From a virus: DNA of 25,833 nt. Each line of letters begins with the position of its first letter. The first letter of the stretch is position 1. The translations under genes and the position numbers were made by a program. Shown here in pieces: positions 13,901-21,226 of the stretch. The stretch spans positions 1 to 25,833 of the IMG/VR virus record IMGVR_UViG_3300009008_000221; one strand, 5' to 3'. Under the pieces are notes generated by a model, which saw nothing but the letters and a program-made list of their open reading frames with translations, was not told the DNA's origin and did not search any database.

Positions 13901-13997
13901 CATCTACAATCCAATCAACTACAGCACCAACAGTGTTATTCCATACCTTTTTAGCAGGATGCCAAACATATTTTTTCCAATACTTACTAATACCCAC
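10950..13997 (-). CDS. Tail tip / central fibre protein, gpJ-like (1015 aa)
   Basis: This is the largest gene, directly after three baseplate genes, the place of lambda J. The N-terminus (MGISKYWKKYVWHPAKKVWN) carries an amphipathic start, then RRGGNYTIPVVYASASQFLS, where tail-tip proteins have their RG.G...PV.YG-type hub region. The middle (about 200-560) holds hub-like beta domains (SADNSLVSLLYEYLISTKHG; SNIKSMLWQVGCALIYEDGK). About 590-690 looks like a fibronectin type III module (LVSGFRVYAQAPNSEEWVFL; TGITYDIKVVPVDVTGHEGS). The C-terminal third is beta-rich with SSPTSNAGNYHS-type repeats, probably receptor contact. Start ATG 13997 overlaps the preceding gene's stop. Confidence in the role is high by context and domain layout. 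Confidence 0.85.
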   Translation of the reverse strand: MGISKYWKKYVWHPAKKVWNNTVGAVVDWIVDAITPDIPDMPSADSNETRGTTVNRRGGNYTIPVVYASASQFLSLFNFLSTWVKIGGIESHISSSGTDNKYLHLTYVLHEGLGTGLKIEADTGKDDGTNQTLIRYGRHIGGEDDGQYNLDTSHNVLDATDDNGRFVYNAWKVASITANNNFVPSWHNDKATYPGLSVVKIRLRYPDADHGKNQTFIRRKPNFKFYVKGIESADYSAVETPLGLTSSADNSLVSLLYEYLISTKHGAGIDPADIDSTSFANVISFLNNDGVFELFKVSKFYRINTTGSIISNIKSMLWQVGCALIYEDGKFILRIDPNYVTHDVKGGLFSLTSSASSLPTIENDLDIVRHTVAESDVVGGIQLLSTPNNEIPYQYEYSYIQEENETVVYPENPPTWRRNFNSNNGLNKVAVDDTHIKKMSINGNMPAIEYRFYEAQFNNTVSLTLSPKHANVRVYDIIEVTYPKANLSNDKFVVIEVTRNIDMSIGLKCKQHIDEINLGNKWNNTSFSLRLAAMGVPFTKQKLVVPVGYGLDNNTQIDEFVPSYSLPTITNLTVVSTLDLNIIKNGIWYNGLQINFDELVDSLVSGFRVYAQAPNSEEWVFLGNQTSNSFKVQTTKLITGITYDIKVVPVDVTGHEGSGTIVSVTVPYREGENAIRGILSSSSYPTGIVVDAVGNTQLNEDGGLMWCQLQSPPGSGHPNCTLGSDAQHDLHDAWADWEPGGLADNGNGGAWYSTHPLTGCTSSTIDGYYYPPSVVEANRVYLNADEEFVAVGKATVSVVGFTDNDTANGSYALYGIGWKIYDSSDTLIYTFTASSPTSNAGNYHSPAVVGNITGQSYAVPYFHIYGAGTSGCDQVAIHDYDFEIIRNASAQISYKDLDTSVLTGAVGAREIDIVPAMKNPKFKDGAGNTFSVNRLKAVRGVWINSAETETLNVTGSYIGLDAVSYNPEIKVVDIATNNVTDAVIDLTVYGLPNVIQVKNDKGIFTDFVLVENQIR

Positions 13998-14335
13998 TAC
14001 ACAATCTCCTGAATTTCAACATTACACCCATTGTTAGTTGGGATGTAGTTACCTATGTACTTAGCGTTAAATTTTCTTGCCGTTGTTGTTAATAAATCAG
14101 TAATATCAGCACCTGATTGAGGTGTAACAACACACATAACAATAGTTGCTTCTGAATTAGGCAAATACTGTCTTTCAAATAACACTAAATCTTTGTCTAT
14201 TAAATGAAGTTCATTAGACCCATTTAATATATCTGCTGATAGGTGTTCTGTGTTGATTTCCCAACCGTATTGCTTTTTTACAATACCTTTAAGTCGTTTT
14301 AGTTGCCCATCCATTGAGCCTAAAGGCACTATCAT
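13997..14335 (-). CDS. Baseplate/tail assembly protein (112 aa), position of lambda K/I
   Basis: ATG 14335 forms an ATGA overlap with the stop of the upstream gene, a better start than the upstream TTG 14350. Visible blocks are MDGQLKRLKGIVKKQYGWEI, ILNGSNELHLIDKDLVLFER and ATIVMCVVTPQSGADITDLL. The order matches lambda L-K-I-J, but there is no Cys/His/Asn triad of an NlpC/P60 peptidase, so the usual K-type peptidoglycan hydrolase seems absent. A small alpha/beta protein of unknown family, probably needed for tail-tip assembly. Its stop overlaps the start of the tail-tip gene. Confidence 0.7.
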   Translation of the reverse strand: MIVPLGSMDGQLKRLKGIVKKQYGWEINTEHLSADILNGSNELHLIDKDLVLFERQYLPNSEATIVMCVVTPQSGADITDLLTTTARKFNAKYIGNYIPTNNGCNVEIQEIV

Positions 14336-14928
14336 CCCTTTTGACCCCAAGGTATTGTGATATCAGTATCAATATCCTTAAATTCGTTTGAATAACCTAT
14401 TAATCTATTGCGTTTACACCAAGCAATATAATTTTCATGCTGTGATTTAACATCATTAGTTCTATTAAAGTCATAAAGTGTATGTGACCCGTGTAATGTT
14501 ACAATTGAGTTGTTAGGTGAAGTTTCAAAGTTTCCTGTTTGAATTTTACCTTTGTACACAATAACTGGATTACCTACTGCTTGTGAATCTTCGTCTAGAA
14601 TTACTTTATACAAAGTAAATGGCGCATTTGAATGGTCATTGTTTTGTATAGTTTGTACAAATGTTGCTGTTAATCCTGAAATAGTAATTGAAACATTTTT
14701 TCTAGTTACTTCACTAGTTGAATCAACTGCCATTGCTTCTATTAATAACCCACCGTAGTAAGTATTACTATTAAATGTTCTGTCGAATGGTAATGTACTT
14801 AATCTAAGTGTAGCACCAGTATCGTATGAGTTAGATGATGAATTCCAAAAAGTAATATCAACTAAATCAACGATTTGGAACTTACCACTCTCTAATTGAT
14901 TTAATTGTGCTGTACTAAACAATGCCAT
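14332..14928 (-). CDS. Baseplate hub-type minor tail protein (198 aa)
   Basis: The protein starts MALFSTAQLNQLESGKFQIV and has the strand-rich pattern of tail hub/gpL-like proteins: LVDITFWNSSSNSYDTGATL, TRKNVSITISGLTATFVQTI and PFTLYKVILDEDSQAVGNPV. It ends FKDIDTDITIPWGQKG, close to the D..FK......I.WG ending that marks the phage hub domain family (DUF2163/BR0599-like). Start ATG 14928 overlaps the stop of the upstream distal-tail gene by one base. It would cap the tape-measure end of the tail and bind the tip protein. Family assignment is from motif memory and gene order. Confidence 0.75.
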   Translation of the reverse strand: MALFSTAQLNQLESGKFQIVDLVDITFWNSSSNSYDTGATLRLSTLPFDRTFNSNTYYGGLLIEAMAVDSTSEVTRKNVSITISGLTATFVQTIQNNDHSNAPFTLYKVILDEDSQAVGNPVIVYKGKIQTGNFETSPNNSIVTLHGSHTLYDFNRTNDVKSQHENYIAWCKRNRLIGYSNEFKDIDTDITIPWGQKG

Positions 14929-15569
14929 TAGATATCTTCTCTTAAATTAAATGCAAGTGTAGTAAAACCTTTAGAACCTGTTGAATATTCCATTGTAGTA
15001 CCGTCTAAAAACACTTTCATGGTTACATCCATTACATCAATAGTTTCACTTGTGGTAATTGCTGTTTGCAAACTAGGACTAATACTAAATCCACCATCAC
15101 CTGTAGCATCAGGGTTTGTAATATCAGTTATTTGATACACTTTAGTGTGATTACTAAAAGTAATATAATCACCAATTGTTAAAAAGTCACCATCTGTACC
15201 AGAACTATAATAAGTGCTTGTCCAATTACTGTTATATGTAATTGCACTATCGCCAACAGAAGCACCAGCGTCTACAGTTAATGTTTTATCAGCAGGTCCA
15301 CTTAATGTTGCTCTAGCACCTGCACTATCACTGTAAATGCTTAGTGGACAATCAAACTCTGTTAATTGACCTTGCATGCTTTGTAAAAAACCTGTTACTT
15401 GTCGTGCTTCGTTTCTATCCATTGGTGGATATGTAACTTGTATTGTAAAAAAGTGTCCGCCGTAGTTCAATCTATAAACTTTACCAGTGTCTGTTGATAC
15501 ACTTGTACCTGGAAATACACTGTTAATTTCTATATTACTAAATTCTTGTGGAGTTGGTAATGTAGGCAT
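14928..15569 (-). CDS. Distal tail / minor tail protein (213 aa)
   Basis: The pattern GHFFTIQVTYPPMDRNEARQ, then VTGFLQSMQGQLTEFDCPLS, is typical of phage minor tail proteins that follow the tape measure (a '..V.YP.M...E...I..FL...G....F' block). The middle holds an inserted beta domain (GASVGDSAITYNSNW; GDFLTIGDYITFSNHTKVYQ; ITDITNPDATGDGGFSISPS). The end STGSKGFTTLAFNLREDI closes the distal-tail fold. ATG 15569 has AAGGATAAGAT upstream, lying in the last codons of the tape-measure gene. Probable ring at the end of the tail tube. Confidence 0.8.
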   Translation of the reverse strand: MPTLPTPQEFSNIEINSVFPGTSVSTDTGKVYRLNYGGHFFTIQVTYPPMDRNEARQVTGFLQSMQGQLTEFDCPLSIYSDSAGARATLSGPADKTLTVDAGASVGDSAITYNSNWTSTYYSSGTDGDFLTIGDYITFSNHTKVYQITDITNPDATGDGGFSISPSLQTAITTSETIDVMDVTMKVFLDGTTMEYSTGSKGFTTLAFNLREDI

Positions 15570-15572
15570 ATC

Positions 15573-17348
15573 TTATCCTTGTAATAATGCAGGTTGCTCA
15601 TGCACTGCTTGTCTAACCATACCAATAATCATTGGCTTTCTTGTTTGTAGCAATTGGTCAAATCCACTAGCATCAGTTGCATTAATGTTAAATGTAACAT
15701 TAACAGGTTTACCACCAGACTGTGCGTTAGGTGTAATAGTACCTGTTCTACCAGGTGTAAAGATTTCAGGACCACGCTCACCAACTAGGTAAGGTGTGTT
15801 ACCTGTTGTAGTACCACCAAACTGTCTACCTTGATACTGCTGTGAACGAATCTGTGCTACTTGCGCAAAACCCATTGCAATTTGCGCACCTGCCATAATA
15901 AATGACCACGGTGGTGGATATGTAGCAAGTGCTTTAGTGGCACCTGTGTATGTGTTCATCACTGCTTGTGCAATATTAAATGCCTTAGCCGCCTTAAATG
16001 CTGTTTTATTATGTTTACCAAGTTCAGTTAATGCACTACCCATAGTTGCAATTGTATTTTGTACTTCTTGCTTCTGTAATGCAGTTTTTGCTGTTTCGTA
16101 TTGTTTATCAGAAATTAATTTACTTTGATTGTACTGCTTAAGCATATTAAGTTTCTGATTATAGCCCGCTTCTTCAAGTGATAATTCCATCTTAAGTGAA
16201 TTATCAGTAAACGAATTAATAGTATCGTATGCTTCTTTGCGACGCTCAACTTCTTCTTCTAATGCTTTGACCTTTGCAGGGTCTGGACCAGCGGCTCTTT
16301 TTTCACTTTCAGCAAATGCGGCTTTATTCTTCTCAATCTCTTGTCTAATGATTGCGTGTTGGTCGCCGTACTGTTGCAGACTTGCAATTTGTGTATCAAC
16401 CATGTCTATTTGATTTTGAGTTGCTTGTTTCCACAATTCATCGCCAATAGTCAAGTCTTGCATTAATGACTTCTTGAACAACAACAGTTTGTTTATTTTT
16501 TCTTCTGTTGTTAGTTGCTCTTTAGTCTTATCTGTTGCATTTTTAGTACTACCAGCAAGTTTATCTGTTTCATCACTAGCGATAGTTAATGCATCTGCTA
16601 GTACGCCTGCAATTTCAGCAACTGCTTTTAATACACCAAACAGCCCTGATTCTTCCATCCATGATGTAACCATCAAGTCTGCTGAAACACCCAAGTTTTG
16701 AAATGCTACACTAACATGATTTGCTTGTTTAGCGGCGTTACCACCAAACTCTTTGCCAAGTGTTTTAAACAAAGTATCGGTTATCTTCTTAGCACCTTCT
16801 GCAGATTTACCAAATTCAGTAATCTCTAAACGAGTTAGACCAAGTTGTTCTTCTAGTATTCTAAACACTGGAACACCACGGTCTGCTAGTCTGTTAACAT
16901 GTTCTAGTCCAAGTCCACCTGCTGTAGTACGGGCTAACATGTCTGCCATTGCAGTCATTGTGCCTAGTCCGTCTGTTGTGATAGCCGCAGTATCTGCGAA
17001 TGTCATCATTAACTCGTTAGTAGGTTCAATGCCAGCGGCTTTTAACTTAATAAATTCGCGAGATAAATCACTAACTGTGAACTGTGTGTTTTCTGATAGT
17101 TTAAGTAGTTGCTCGAATGATTGAGCACCTTTTACAGATGAACCCGATACACTATCCAGTGCAATTTGCAAACTATTAAATGAAGCAGATGTTTGCACCA
17201 TACTGCTACCAACTTGCATTGCTTCTTTACCTAGATTTACGAATGCATTTAACTTAACAGCACTTAAGTCCTTGTTAAGTTTGTTAATCGCTTTAGTTGC
17301 ACCTCTTACATCAGCATCAATCTTTAGTGTAGCATCACTTCTTGGCAT
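15573..17348 (-). CDS. Tape measure protein (591 aa)
   Basis: The N-terminus LKIDADVRGATKAINKLNKD, then coiled coil, and the block FTVSDLSREFIKLKAAGIEP with DTAAITTDGLGTMTAMADML and LADRGVPVFRILEEQLGLTR are standard for siphovirus tape measures. A hydrophobic region follows (NIAQAVMNTYTGATKALATY, PPPWSFIMAGAQIAMGFAQV), and the C-terminus carries the characteristic LVGERGPEIFTPGRTGTITP motif. At about 1.5 angstrom per residue a tail near 90 nm is expected, short for a siphovirus. ATG 17348 has GGGAGAG upstream and overlaps the end of the frameshifted chaperone by 14 bp. No muralytic domain is visible. Confidence 0.93.
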   Translation of the reverse strand: MPRSDATLKIDADVRGATKAINKLNKDLSAVKLNAFVNLGKEAMQVGSSMVQTSASFNSLQIALDSVSGSSVKGAQSFEQLLKLSENTQFTVSDLSREFIKLKAAGIEPTNELMMTFADTAAITTDGLGTMTAMADMLARTTAGGLGLEHVNRLADRGVPVFRILEEQLGLTRLEITEFGKSAEGAKKITDTLFKTLGKEFGGNAAKQANHVSVAFQNLGVSADLMVTSWMEESGLFGVLKAVAEIAGVLADALTIASDETDKLAGSTKNATDKTKEQLTTEEKINKLLLFKKSLMQDLTIGDELWKQATQNQIDMVDTQIASLQQYGDQHAIIRQEIEKNKAAFAESEKRAAGPDPAKVKALEEEVERRKEAYDTINSFTDNSLKMELSLEEAGYNQKLNMLKQYNQSKLISDKQYETAKTALQKQEVQNTIATMGSALTELGKHNKTAFKAAKAFNIAQAVMNTYTGATKALATYPPPWSFIMAGAQIAMGFAQVAQIRSQQYQGRQFGGTTTGNTPYLVGERGPEIFTPGRTGTITPNAQSGGKPVNVTFNINATDASGFDQLLQTRKPMIIGMVRQAVHEQPALLQG

Positions 17349-17834
17349 TTAAACTCTCCCGTTCAAGTTCGTTTACTTGTTTGAAGTAAGCGACCCATAA
17401 TTTAATCTCGAACACTGACAATTCCATACCTTGTTGTAGTGTAAGACTTAGTTCCTTGCAAATTTGCATTAGAACAAATAAGTCAGTGTTCGTTTTTAGT
17501 TTTTTTCAATTTCCTCACTACTAACTTCGCCATTGTTAATTGCACCTGCTACTTTAATAACAATGTTTGGGTCTGCTTCATTCATCAATGCAGTTCTGTC
17601 TGCATCTTTAAATAATCGCTTACCATCACCATCTCTTGCTTTAATAATAATAGTTTCAATTAATGCATCAACTGTTTTACCTGATGCTTGTGCATTCATT
17701 ACCTTTGATTCGTCTTTAAACGAATAAGTTGGGTAGTAGTACACATCCAAATCCCACTCATCAACATGAAACTTTTTTAAGTTATTGTCAACAGATTCGT
17801 TGAAGTGTTTTGTTACTTTATCGATTACGCTCAT
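17335..17834 (-). CDS. Tail assembly chaperone GT fusion made by -1 frameshift (166 aa)
   Basis: The upstream frame (17834 to 17496) ends GAA AAA AAC TAA. A shift of one base back at A-AAA-AAC (17499-17505) joins codons 1-112 to a second frame running from CTA 17499 to TGA 17335, adding 54 residues (LKTNTDLFVLMQICKELSLT, then ELSVFEIKLWVAYFKQVNEL). The second frame is open exactly up to the start of the tape-measure gene and has no ribosome-binding site of its own. This is the arrangement of lambda G and GT: the short form coats the tape measure, the fusion recruits tail tube subunits. The slip site is the classic X-XXY-YYZ type. Confidence is high because position, site and open frame agree. 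Confidence 0.88.
17496..17834 (-). CDS. Tail assembly chaperone, unshifted G-like form (112 aa)
   Basis: The frame starts at ATG 17834, overlapping the end of the preceding gene (ATGA type). The protein is acidic and helical at its ends (MSVIDKVTKHFNESVDNNLK; ADPNIVIKVAGAINNGEVSS) with a beta block DEWDLDVYYYPTYSFKDESK, and KTVDALIETIIIKARDGDGK in the middle. Gene order (major tail protein, gp10-like, this gene, tape measure) and the -1 slip site at its end identify it as the G-type chaperone. Most ribosomes should stop at TAA 17496-17498, giving an excess of this form over the fusion. Confidence 0.88.
   Translation of the reverse strand: MSVIDKVTKHFNESVDNNLKKFHVDEWDLDVYYYPTYSFKDESKVMNAQASGKTVDALIETIIIKARDGDGKRLFKDADRTALMNEADPNIVIKVAGAINNGEVSSEEIEKN
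17499..17505 (-). promoter_or_regulatory. -1 ribosomal frameshift site A-AAA-AAC
   Basis: Read on the minus strand in the upstream frame, GAA AAA AAC is followed at once by TAA. Slipping back one base on AAA-AAC keeps pairing and enters a 54-codon open frame. The stop codon directly after the site may favour slipping through ribosome pausing. No strong stem-loop is obvious right downstream. Confidence 0.85.
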
Positions 17835-18223
17835 TTAAACTTCCTATGTATTTTTTGAATTAGTTCAGTTAACATACCGTTTGGTCTTTGTTTAGACCAA
17901 CCTTGTTCTAATCGCTGTGCGTATGGAACTCTGTTAACTAATTTTAAGTTTTTACCTCTACCTATTAATTTCCAATTTCTGCGGGCTTTACCACTATCAA
18001 ATGGAGTTAAAGGTTTAACTTCGTTTTTAGCATAACTCATCATTGCTGTTACTTTCTTAGCAGTAGCCTTTTCTAGTTTATTTTTTAAACTAGGGCTTGT
18101 CATCATCTTACCTGATATTCTAATCGGTGCATTACCCAAAGTAGGAGTTGGTTTATCCCCACCTTTAAGTACTTTCCACCCAATTGCTTTAGTTGCAATT
18201 CTTGCTATTAATGGTAATGCCAT
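17831..18223 (-). CDS. HK97 gp10-like head-tail joining or tail completion protein (130 aa)
   Basis: The block TPFDSGKARRNWKLIGRGKN followed by NRVPYAQRLEQGWSKQRPNG is the hallmark of the HK97 gp10 family (..TPvdTG.lr.sw......v.N..pYA..lE.G.S.qaP.G). The N-terminus is basic (MALPLIARIATKAIGWKVLK). The family acts at the neck or tail end during joining. Here it comes after the major tail protein rather than before it, an unusual order. Its stop overlaps the start of the chaperone gene, so expression is coupled. Confidence 0.82.
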   Translation of the reverse strand: MALPLIARIATKAIGWKVLKGGDKPTPTLGNAPIRISGKMMTSPSLKNKLEKATAKKVTAMMSYAKNEVKPLTPFDSGKARRNWKLIGRGKNLKLVNRVPYAQRLEQGWSKQRPNGMLTELIQKIHRKFK

Positions 18224-18239
18224 AATGAGTTATTAACTA

Positions 18240-18632
18240 TTAAGTTGCAGTGCCGATTGTTACATCGCCTGTACCTTGGAATGAGATACTTGCTTCAACC
18301 ATACCTTCTAAAGTACTATTAATACTTAATCCAGTAATTAAGATGTTACCTGTAACTTTAGGGTCGCCAGTTCCACTAGTTGCTGGGTAGCCAATAAATG
18401 CTACTGAACCTGTGTTTACTGAGTCTAAAATGTTACCTGCAACAGCCGTACTGTAGTAAATGTCTGCTGAACCTGACCACTCTTTTAAACCTTGTTTAAA
18501 AGTTTTAGTATCAGCCGTCATAACAGTATTTTCAACAGTATTGATTGTTAAATCCATGCTCCAAGAACGCAATTCAGCGACTGCATCGCCTTCAATGGTT
18601 AAACTACCATCTTGTCCTGTGTATGTTGCCAT
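18240..18632 (-). CDS. Major tail (tube) protein (130 aa)
   Basis: The protein starts MATYTGQDGSLTIEGDAVAE and continues LRSWSMDLTINTVENTVMTA and LKEWSGSADIYYSTAVAGNI, with KVTGNILITGLSINSTLEGM and VEASISFQGTGDVTIGTAT at the end. This is the typical tail-tube pattern (G..Gs...g....I..W......t.en........). ATG 18632 has AAGGAGAAAG in the upstream small gene, the strongest site in this stretch, in line with need for many copies. At 130 aa it is a compact member of the tube-fold family. Confidence 0.9.
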   Translation of the reverse strand: MATYTGQDGSLTIEGDAVAELRSWSMDLTINTVENTVMTADTKTFKQGLKEWSGSADIYYSTAVAGNILDSVNTGSVAFIGYPATSGTGDPKVTGNILITGLSINSTLEGMVEASISFQGTGDVTIGTAT

Positions 18633-18781
18633 CAGTCTTTCTCCTTATTGATTGGTTTTTTAACGGCTTTTAGTTCAATTTTGTCTGATTTAACTTTGTA
18701 ACCTGCATTATTCCATGCTGTTACTTGGTCTTCATTGACTTTAATTTCACGCTCACCGTTAGTTAAAGTTACTTTATTCAT
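18632..18781 (-). CDS. Small head-tail region protein (49 aa)
   Basis: ATG 18781 overlaps the stop of the tail terminator gene, and its TGA stop overlaps the ATG of the major tail protein (TGATG). The product MNKVTLTNGEREIKVNEDQV, then TAWNNAGYKVKSDKIELKAV, shows the V.V....V..W...GY.V pattern found in small proteins near the head-tail genes of many phages. Highly charged, no membrane segment. The double overlap shows it is part of the same translation chain. It also supplies the ribosome-binding site for the tail protein, so its translation may tune tail protein output. Confidence 0.8.
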   Translation of the reverse strand: MNKVTLTNGEREIKVNEDQVTAWNNAGYKVKSDKIELKAVKKPINKEKD

Positions 18782-19209
18782 AACTCACCTCGTGTGTATG
18801 TATAATAAATTTCAGTTGTTATTTCAACCTTACCAAATGGTTCAACAACATCAAAATCAACTGTAATATCACGCACTTGTGTCCACTTAGCATTACCATC
18901 TCTAGTTCTGTCTAAATCAATCACTTCTTCAATGCGTTCAATGATATTGTTGCGTTGAGTATCAATGTTTGCCCCATTAACCCATGCTACAAATGTAATT
19001 TCAAGAAACCCTTCTCTAGTGCCATTACTGCCACCTTGTGTTAGGTCTGCTCTAGATTCATTTGCAGTTGCAATATAGATTGCAGGAAATTGTTGTCGGC
19101 TTAAACTCTCTGGGTCGAACAAATCTCTTGTTACTAAACCAAAGCGTGGGTCGTCAGCATCACTTAAAACACTAACTAAATCTTCAACAATTAATTCCCG
19201 TTTGTTCAT
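18778..19209 (-). CDS. Tail terminator-like protein (143 aa)
   Basis: The block NKRELIVEDLVSVLSDADDP with QQFPAIYIATANESRADLTQ and REGFLEITFVAWVNGANIDT is characteristic of phage tail terminator/completion proteins of the gpU type (the 'R..i...i...L......P.iyi........r....'). It lies between the head completion gene and the major tail protein, the standard place. ATG 19209 adjoins the stop of the upstream gene. It would end tube growth and join tail to head. Confidence 0.78.
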   Translation of the reverse strand: MNKRELIVEDLVSVLSDADDPRFGLVTRDLFDPESLSRQQFPAIYIATANESRADLTQGGSNGTREGFLEITFVAWVNGANIDTQRNNIIERIEEVIDLDRTRDGNAKWTQVRDITVDFDVVEPFGKVEITTEIYYTYTRGEL

Positions 19210-19632
19210 CTATCGTTCCAACTTTAAAAACACTTCAGGTGATTTTTCTGAGTCTGTAATAGCACCGCTACTATCAGCATCATATTCAATTCCATCGCGA
19301 AGAATTAAATCAAATTCTTCTTCATATCGGTCTTTATAAAAGTCCAACATAACTTGAAATCTATCACCATCGGTAGTAAACTGAGTTAACTTAGGTAAAA
19401 TGTAATAACTTAGAACATGAAACACAGCAACTCGTGTGAACTGCGATTCCGTTAACAAAGAAGCGTCCATCTCTGAAGATGAAACACCTCTATGTCTTGG
19501 GTACCATTCAATTCTAAGTCGTCTTAGAATATCATTGCGTGTTTTAGCATGTTCGTCACTAAAATCTTGGATGCCATAATCATATAAATCAGGCATATAT
19601 TCCAAGATATCGTTGTCTGTGCTCATGCTCAT
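19210..19632 (-). CDS. Head completion / connector protein (140 aa)
   Basis: Helix-rich, acidic protein directly after the capsid gene: DILEYMPDLYDYGIQDFSDE, then HAKTRNDILRRLRIEWYPRH and ESQFTRVAVFHVLSYYILPK. Place and helical build fit the connector (gp6/gp15-like adaptor) that binds below the portal. Two in-frame ATG codons (19632, 19626) are possible; the first has AGG upstream at suitable distance. No closer family name can be given. Confidence 0.72.
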   Translation of the reverse strand: MSMSTDNDILEYMPDLYDYGIQDFSDEHAKTRNDILRRLRIEWYPRHRGVSSSEMDASLLTESQFTRVAVFHVLSYYILPKLTQFTTDGDRFQVMLDFYKDRYEEEFDLILRDGIEYDADSSGAITDSEKSPEVFLKLER

Positions 19633-19652
19633 AACTTATACCTACTTAAAGA

Positions 19653-20477
19653 TTAAGCCGCGTCTAGAATCATTACACCACGACTTGCGTCTACAAGGCC
19701 AACACCAGCATGTAGTGATGCTACTGCATCCCAACCTACTGCTTCAGCACGGCGTGCGATTTCTAAATCAACATTTCTCTGCATACCAATTCGCATTGCA
19801 TCTGCACCGAAAATTGCCATCTTAGGATTAGTAACACCTGTGTTAGTTGCATCTAGGTAAGATGAAACAAAACAAGATACACCTGCTAAAGTACCGAAGT
19901 AACCTGAACGAAGTGCCGCACCTTGGAATTGGTCACCACCAGCAAATGCTGTACTACCAATGTCACCCATTAGTGCCGCATAAGCATCAGTTGAAACTAC
20001 ACCAAACAATTGACCTGTTTCACCACCACCACGAATTGTAGCAACTGCGGCGAAGATTTCAGCCATGTCTAAATCACCTGAAGTGATTTCTTGTGCTGTT
20101 AAATCACCAAGTACATTTGCAACATCAGCATCAAACTTCGCTGAAACTGAATTACCTAATGCACGACCAATTTCACTTGGGTCAATGTTACCTAAATCAC
20201 GAACTACTGAACGAGCCGCGTATAAGTCAGCATTAATTGTGTTTTTAGTGTCTGCTGGGTTTGTAACACCAACATCACCTGTAATACCACTAGTGATAGT
20301 TGAAGCAGTAACTGAAGCAAGTTCAGGTACTTGTAGTACACCATTTGGTGCATTTACTACTGGAATTAACTGACCACCTAGAAATAATGAACTTTCGTGA
20401 GCGGCGAAAACAGTTGCGGCTTTTGCTGGAACAAATAACGCATCTGTGTTGGTAGAACTAATATATGAATCTGCCAT
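19653..20477 (-). CDS. Major capsid protein, HK97-fold type (274 aa)
   Basis: After a short N-arm (MADSYISSTNTDALFVPAKA) come ESSLFLGGQLIPVVNAPNGV (E-loop/N-terminal strand region), GRALGNSVSAKFDADVANVL (spine helix-like), VSTDAYAALMGDIGSTAFAG and YFGTLAGVSCFVSSYLDATN (P and A domain strands), and AIFGADAMRIGMQRNVDLEI near the end. Small, Ala/Gly-rich with few Cys or Trp. It follows the scaffold gene and has the strongest ribosome-binding site of the head block (AAGGAGAATAAAAATG). The fold is assigned by pattern and gene order; no protease gene is seen, and the N-arm is short, so maturation cleavage seems unlikely. Confidence 0.9.
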   Translation of the reverse strand: MADSYISSTNTDALFVPAKAATVFAAHESSLFLGGQLIPVVNAPNGVLQVPELASVTASTITSGITGDVGVTNPADTKNTINADLYAARSVVRDLGNIDPSEIGRALGNSVSAKFDADVANVLGDLTAQEITSGDLDMAEIFAAVATIRGGGETGQLFGVVSTDAYAALMGDIGSTAFAGGDQFQGAALRSGYFGTLAGVSCFVSSYLDATNTGVTNPKMAIFGADAMRIGMQRNVDLEIARRAEAVGWDAVASLHAGVGLVDASRGVMILDAA

Positions 20478-20498
20478 TTTTATTCTCCTTGAATATTG

Positions 20499-21161
20499 TT
20501 AAATTAACCCGTTAGCCTTAGCATCTGCGTACTTTTGACGGTCTAATGGGTTTGTCATGTCTAATGTATTTAAATCAATTACACTAGGCGCATTATTACT
20601 AATTGCGTTTGTTGTACCTGAACCTTTTGGACCTGCTTGAACAAAATGTGGGTTTGTTTGTAAGAATTCACTTACTAAATCATCAACTTGCATTAAATCA
20701 CCCGATTCTGTGTATCTTGGTTGATTATTACTATCAATGATTTCAACTTGCCCATCATTTAACTTAACTTGTGTTTGTAGTAAAGCAACTACTTGGTCAG
20801 GATTAACTGCCTTATTAGTACTTGCTGAACTTAACAAAGCACCGTTAACTTTGATGTTCTTTAGTTCCTGTTCTAGGTTTGAAATAACTGCATCTTTTTT
20901 TGTAACAGTTTCTTTCAAAATTGAATCAAATTCACCTCTTGCTTTTTTTTCATTTAGAAGTTTTTTTTCTTCTTGTTGTACAAGTTTATCGTAGTGCTCA
21001 ACATCAATACTACCGTACTTTTTATCGTACTTGTTGCGTTCTCTATCAACGCGTTGTGCAACTAACTTGTTTACTTCTTCTTGAGTAAAAGTCTTTTCCT
21101 GATTTTGTGCTACGGAATCAGTATCCTGTTCTACCAAATTTTCTGTTATTGTTTCAGACAT
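20499..21161 (-). CDS. Capsid scaffolding protein (220 aa)
   Basis: The sequence is charged and mostly helical: KTFTQEEVNKLVAQRVDRER, NKYDKKYGSIDVEHYDKLVQ and QEEKKLLNEKKARGEFDSIL, a coiled coil over about residues 25-105. The F-T-Q-E-E-V-N-K-L-V opening is a hallmark of phage scaffolds. The C-terminus (TNAISNNAPSVIDLNTLDMT, NPLDRQKYADAKANGLI) is a short helix that would contact the capsid protein. It sits between portal and capsid genes. It should assemble the procapsid and be lost from virions. Confidence 0.9.
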   Translation of the reverse strand: MSETITENLVEQDTDSVAQNQEKTFTQEEVNKLVAQRVDRERNKYDKKYGSIDVEHYDKLVQQEEKKLLNEKKARGEFDSILKETVTKKDAVISNLEQELKNIKVNGALLSSASTNKAVNPDQVVALLQTQVKLNDGQVEIIDSNNQPRYTESGDLMQVDDLVSEFLQTNPHFVQAGPKGSGTTNAISNNAPSVIDLNTLDMTNPLDRQKYADAKANGLI

Positions 21162-21226
21162 GTTGTTTAACCTCGTTATGTATGTGAGTAAAAGCCTGCA
21201 TTATTGCAGTGTTGTTAATTATTTAT

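Noticed and set aside
13997-14335. NlpC/P60 peptidase (lambda K equivalent)
   Set aside because: The gene has the right position, but only two cysteines and no Cys-His-Asn/Asp arrangement, and it is too short for the fold.
16474-17124. Plus-strand frames opposite the tape measure gene (16474-16701, 16753-17124)
   Set aside because: Antisense shadows of a clear tape-measure coding sequence; Ser/Val/Ala-rich low-complexity products without starts supported by ribosome-binding sites.
21186-21215. Intrinsic terminator between portal and scaffold genes
   Set aside because: CTGCA/TGCAG with an ATAA loop is followed by GCTTTTA on the minus strand, but the 5-bp stem and short T run are too weak to call.
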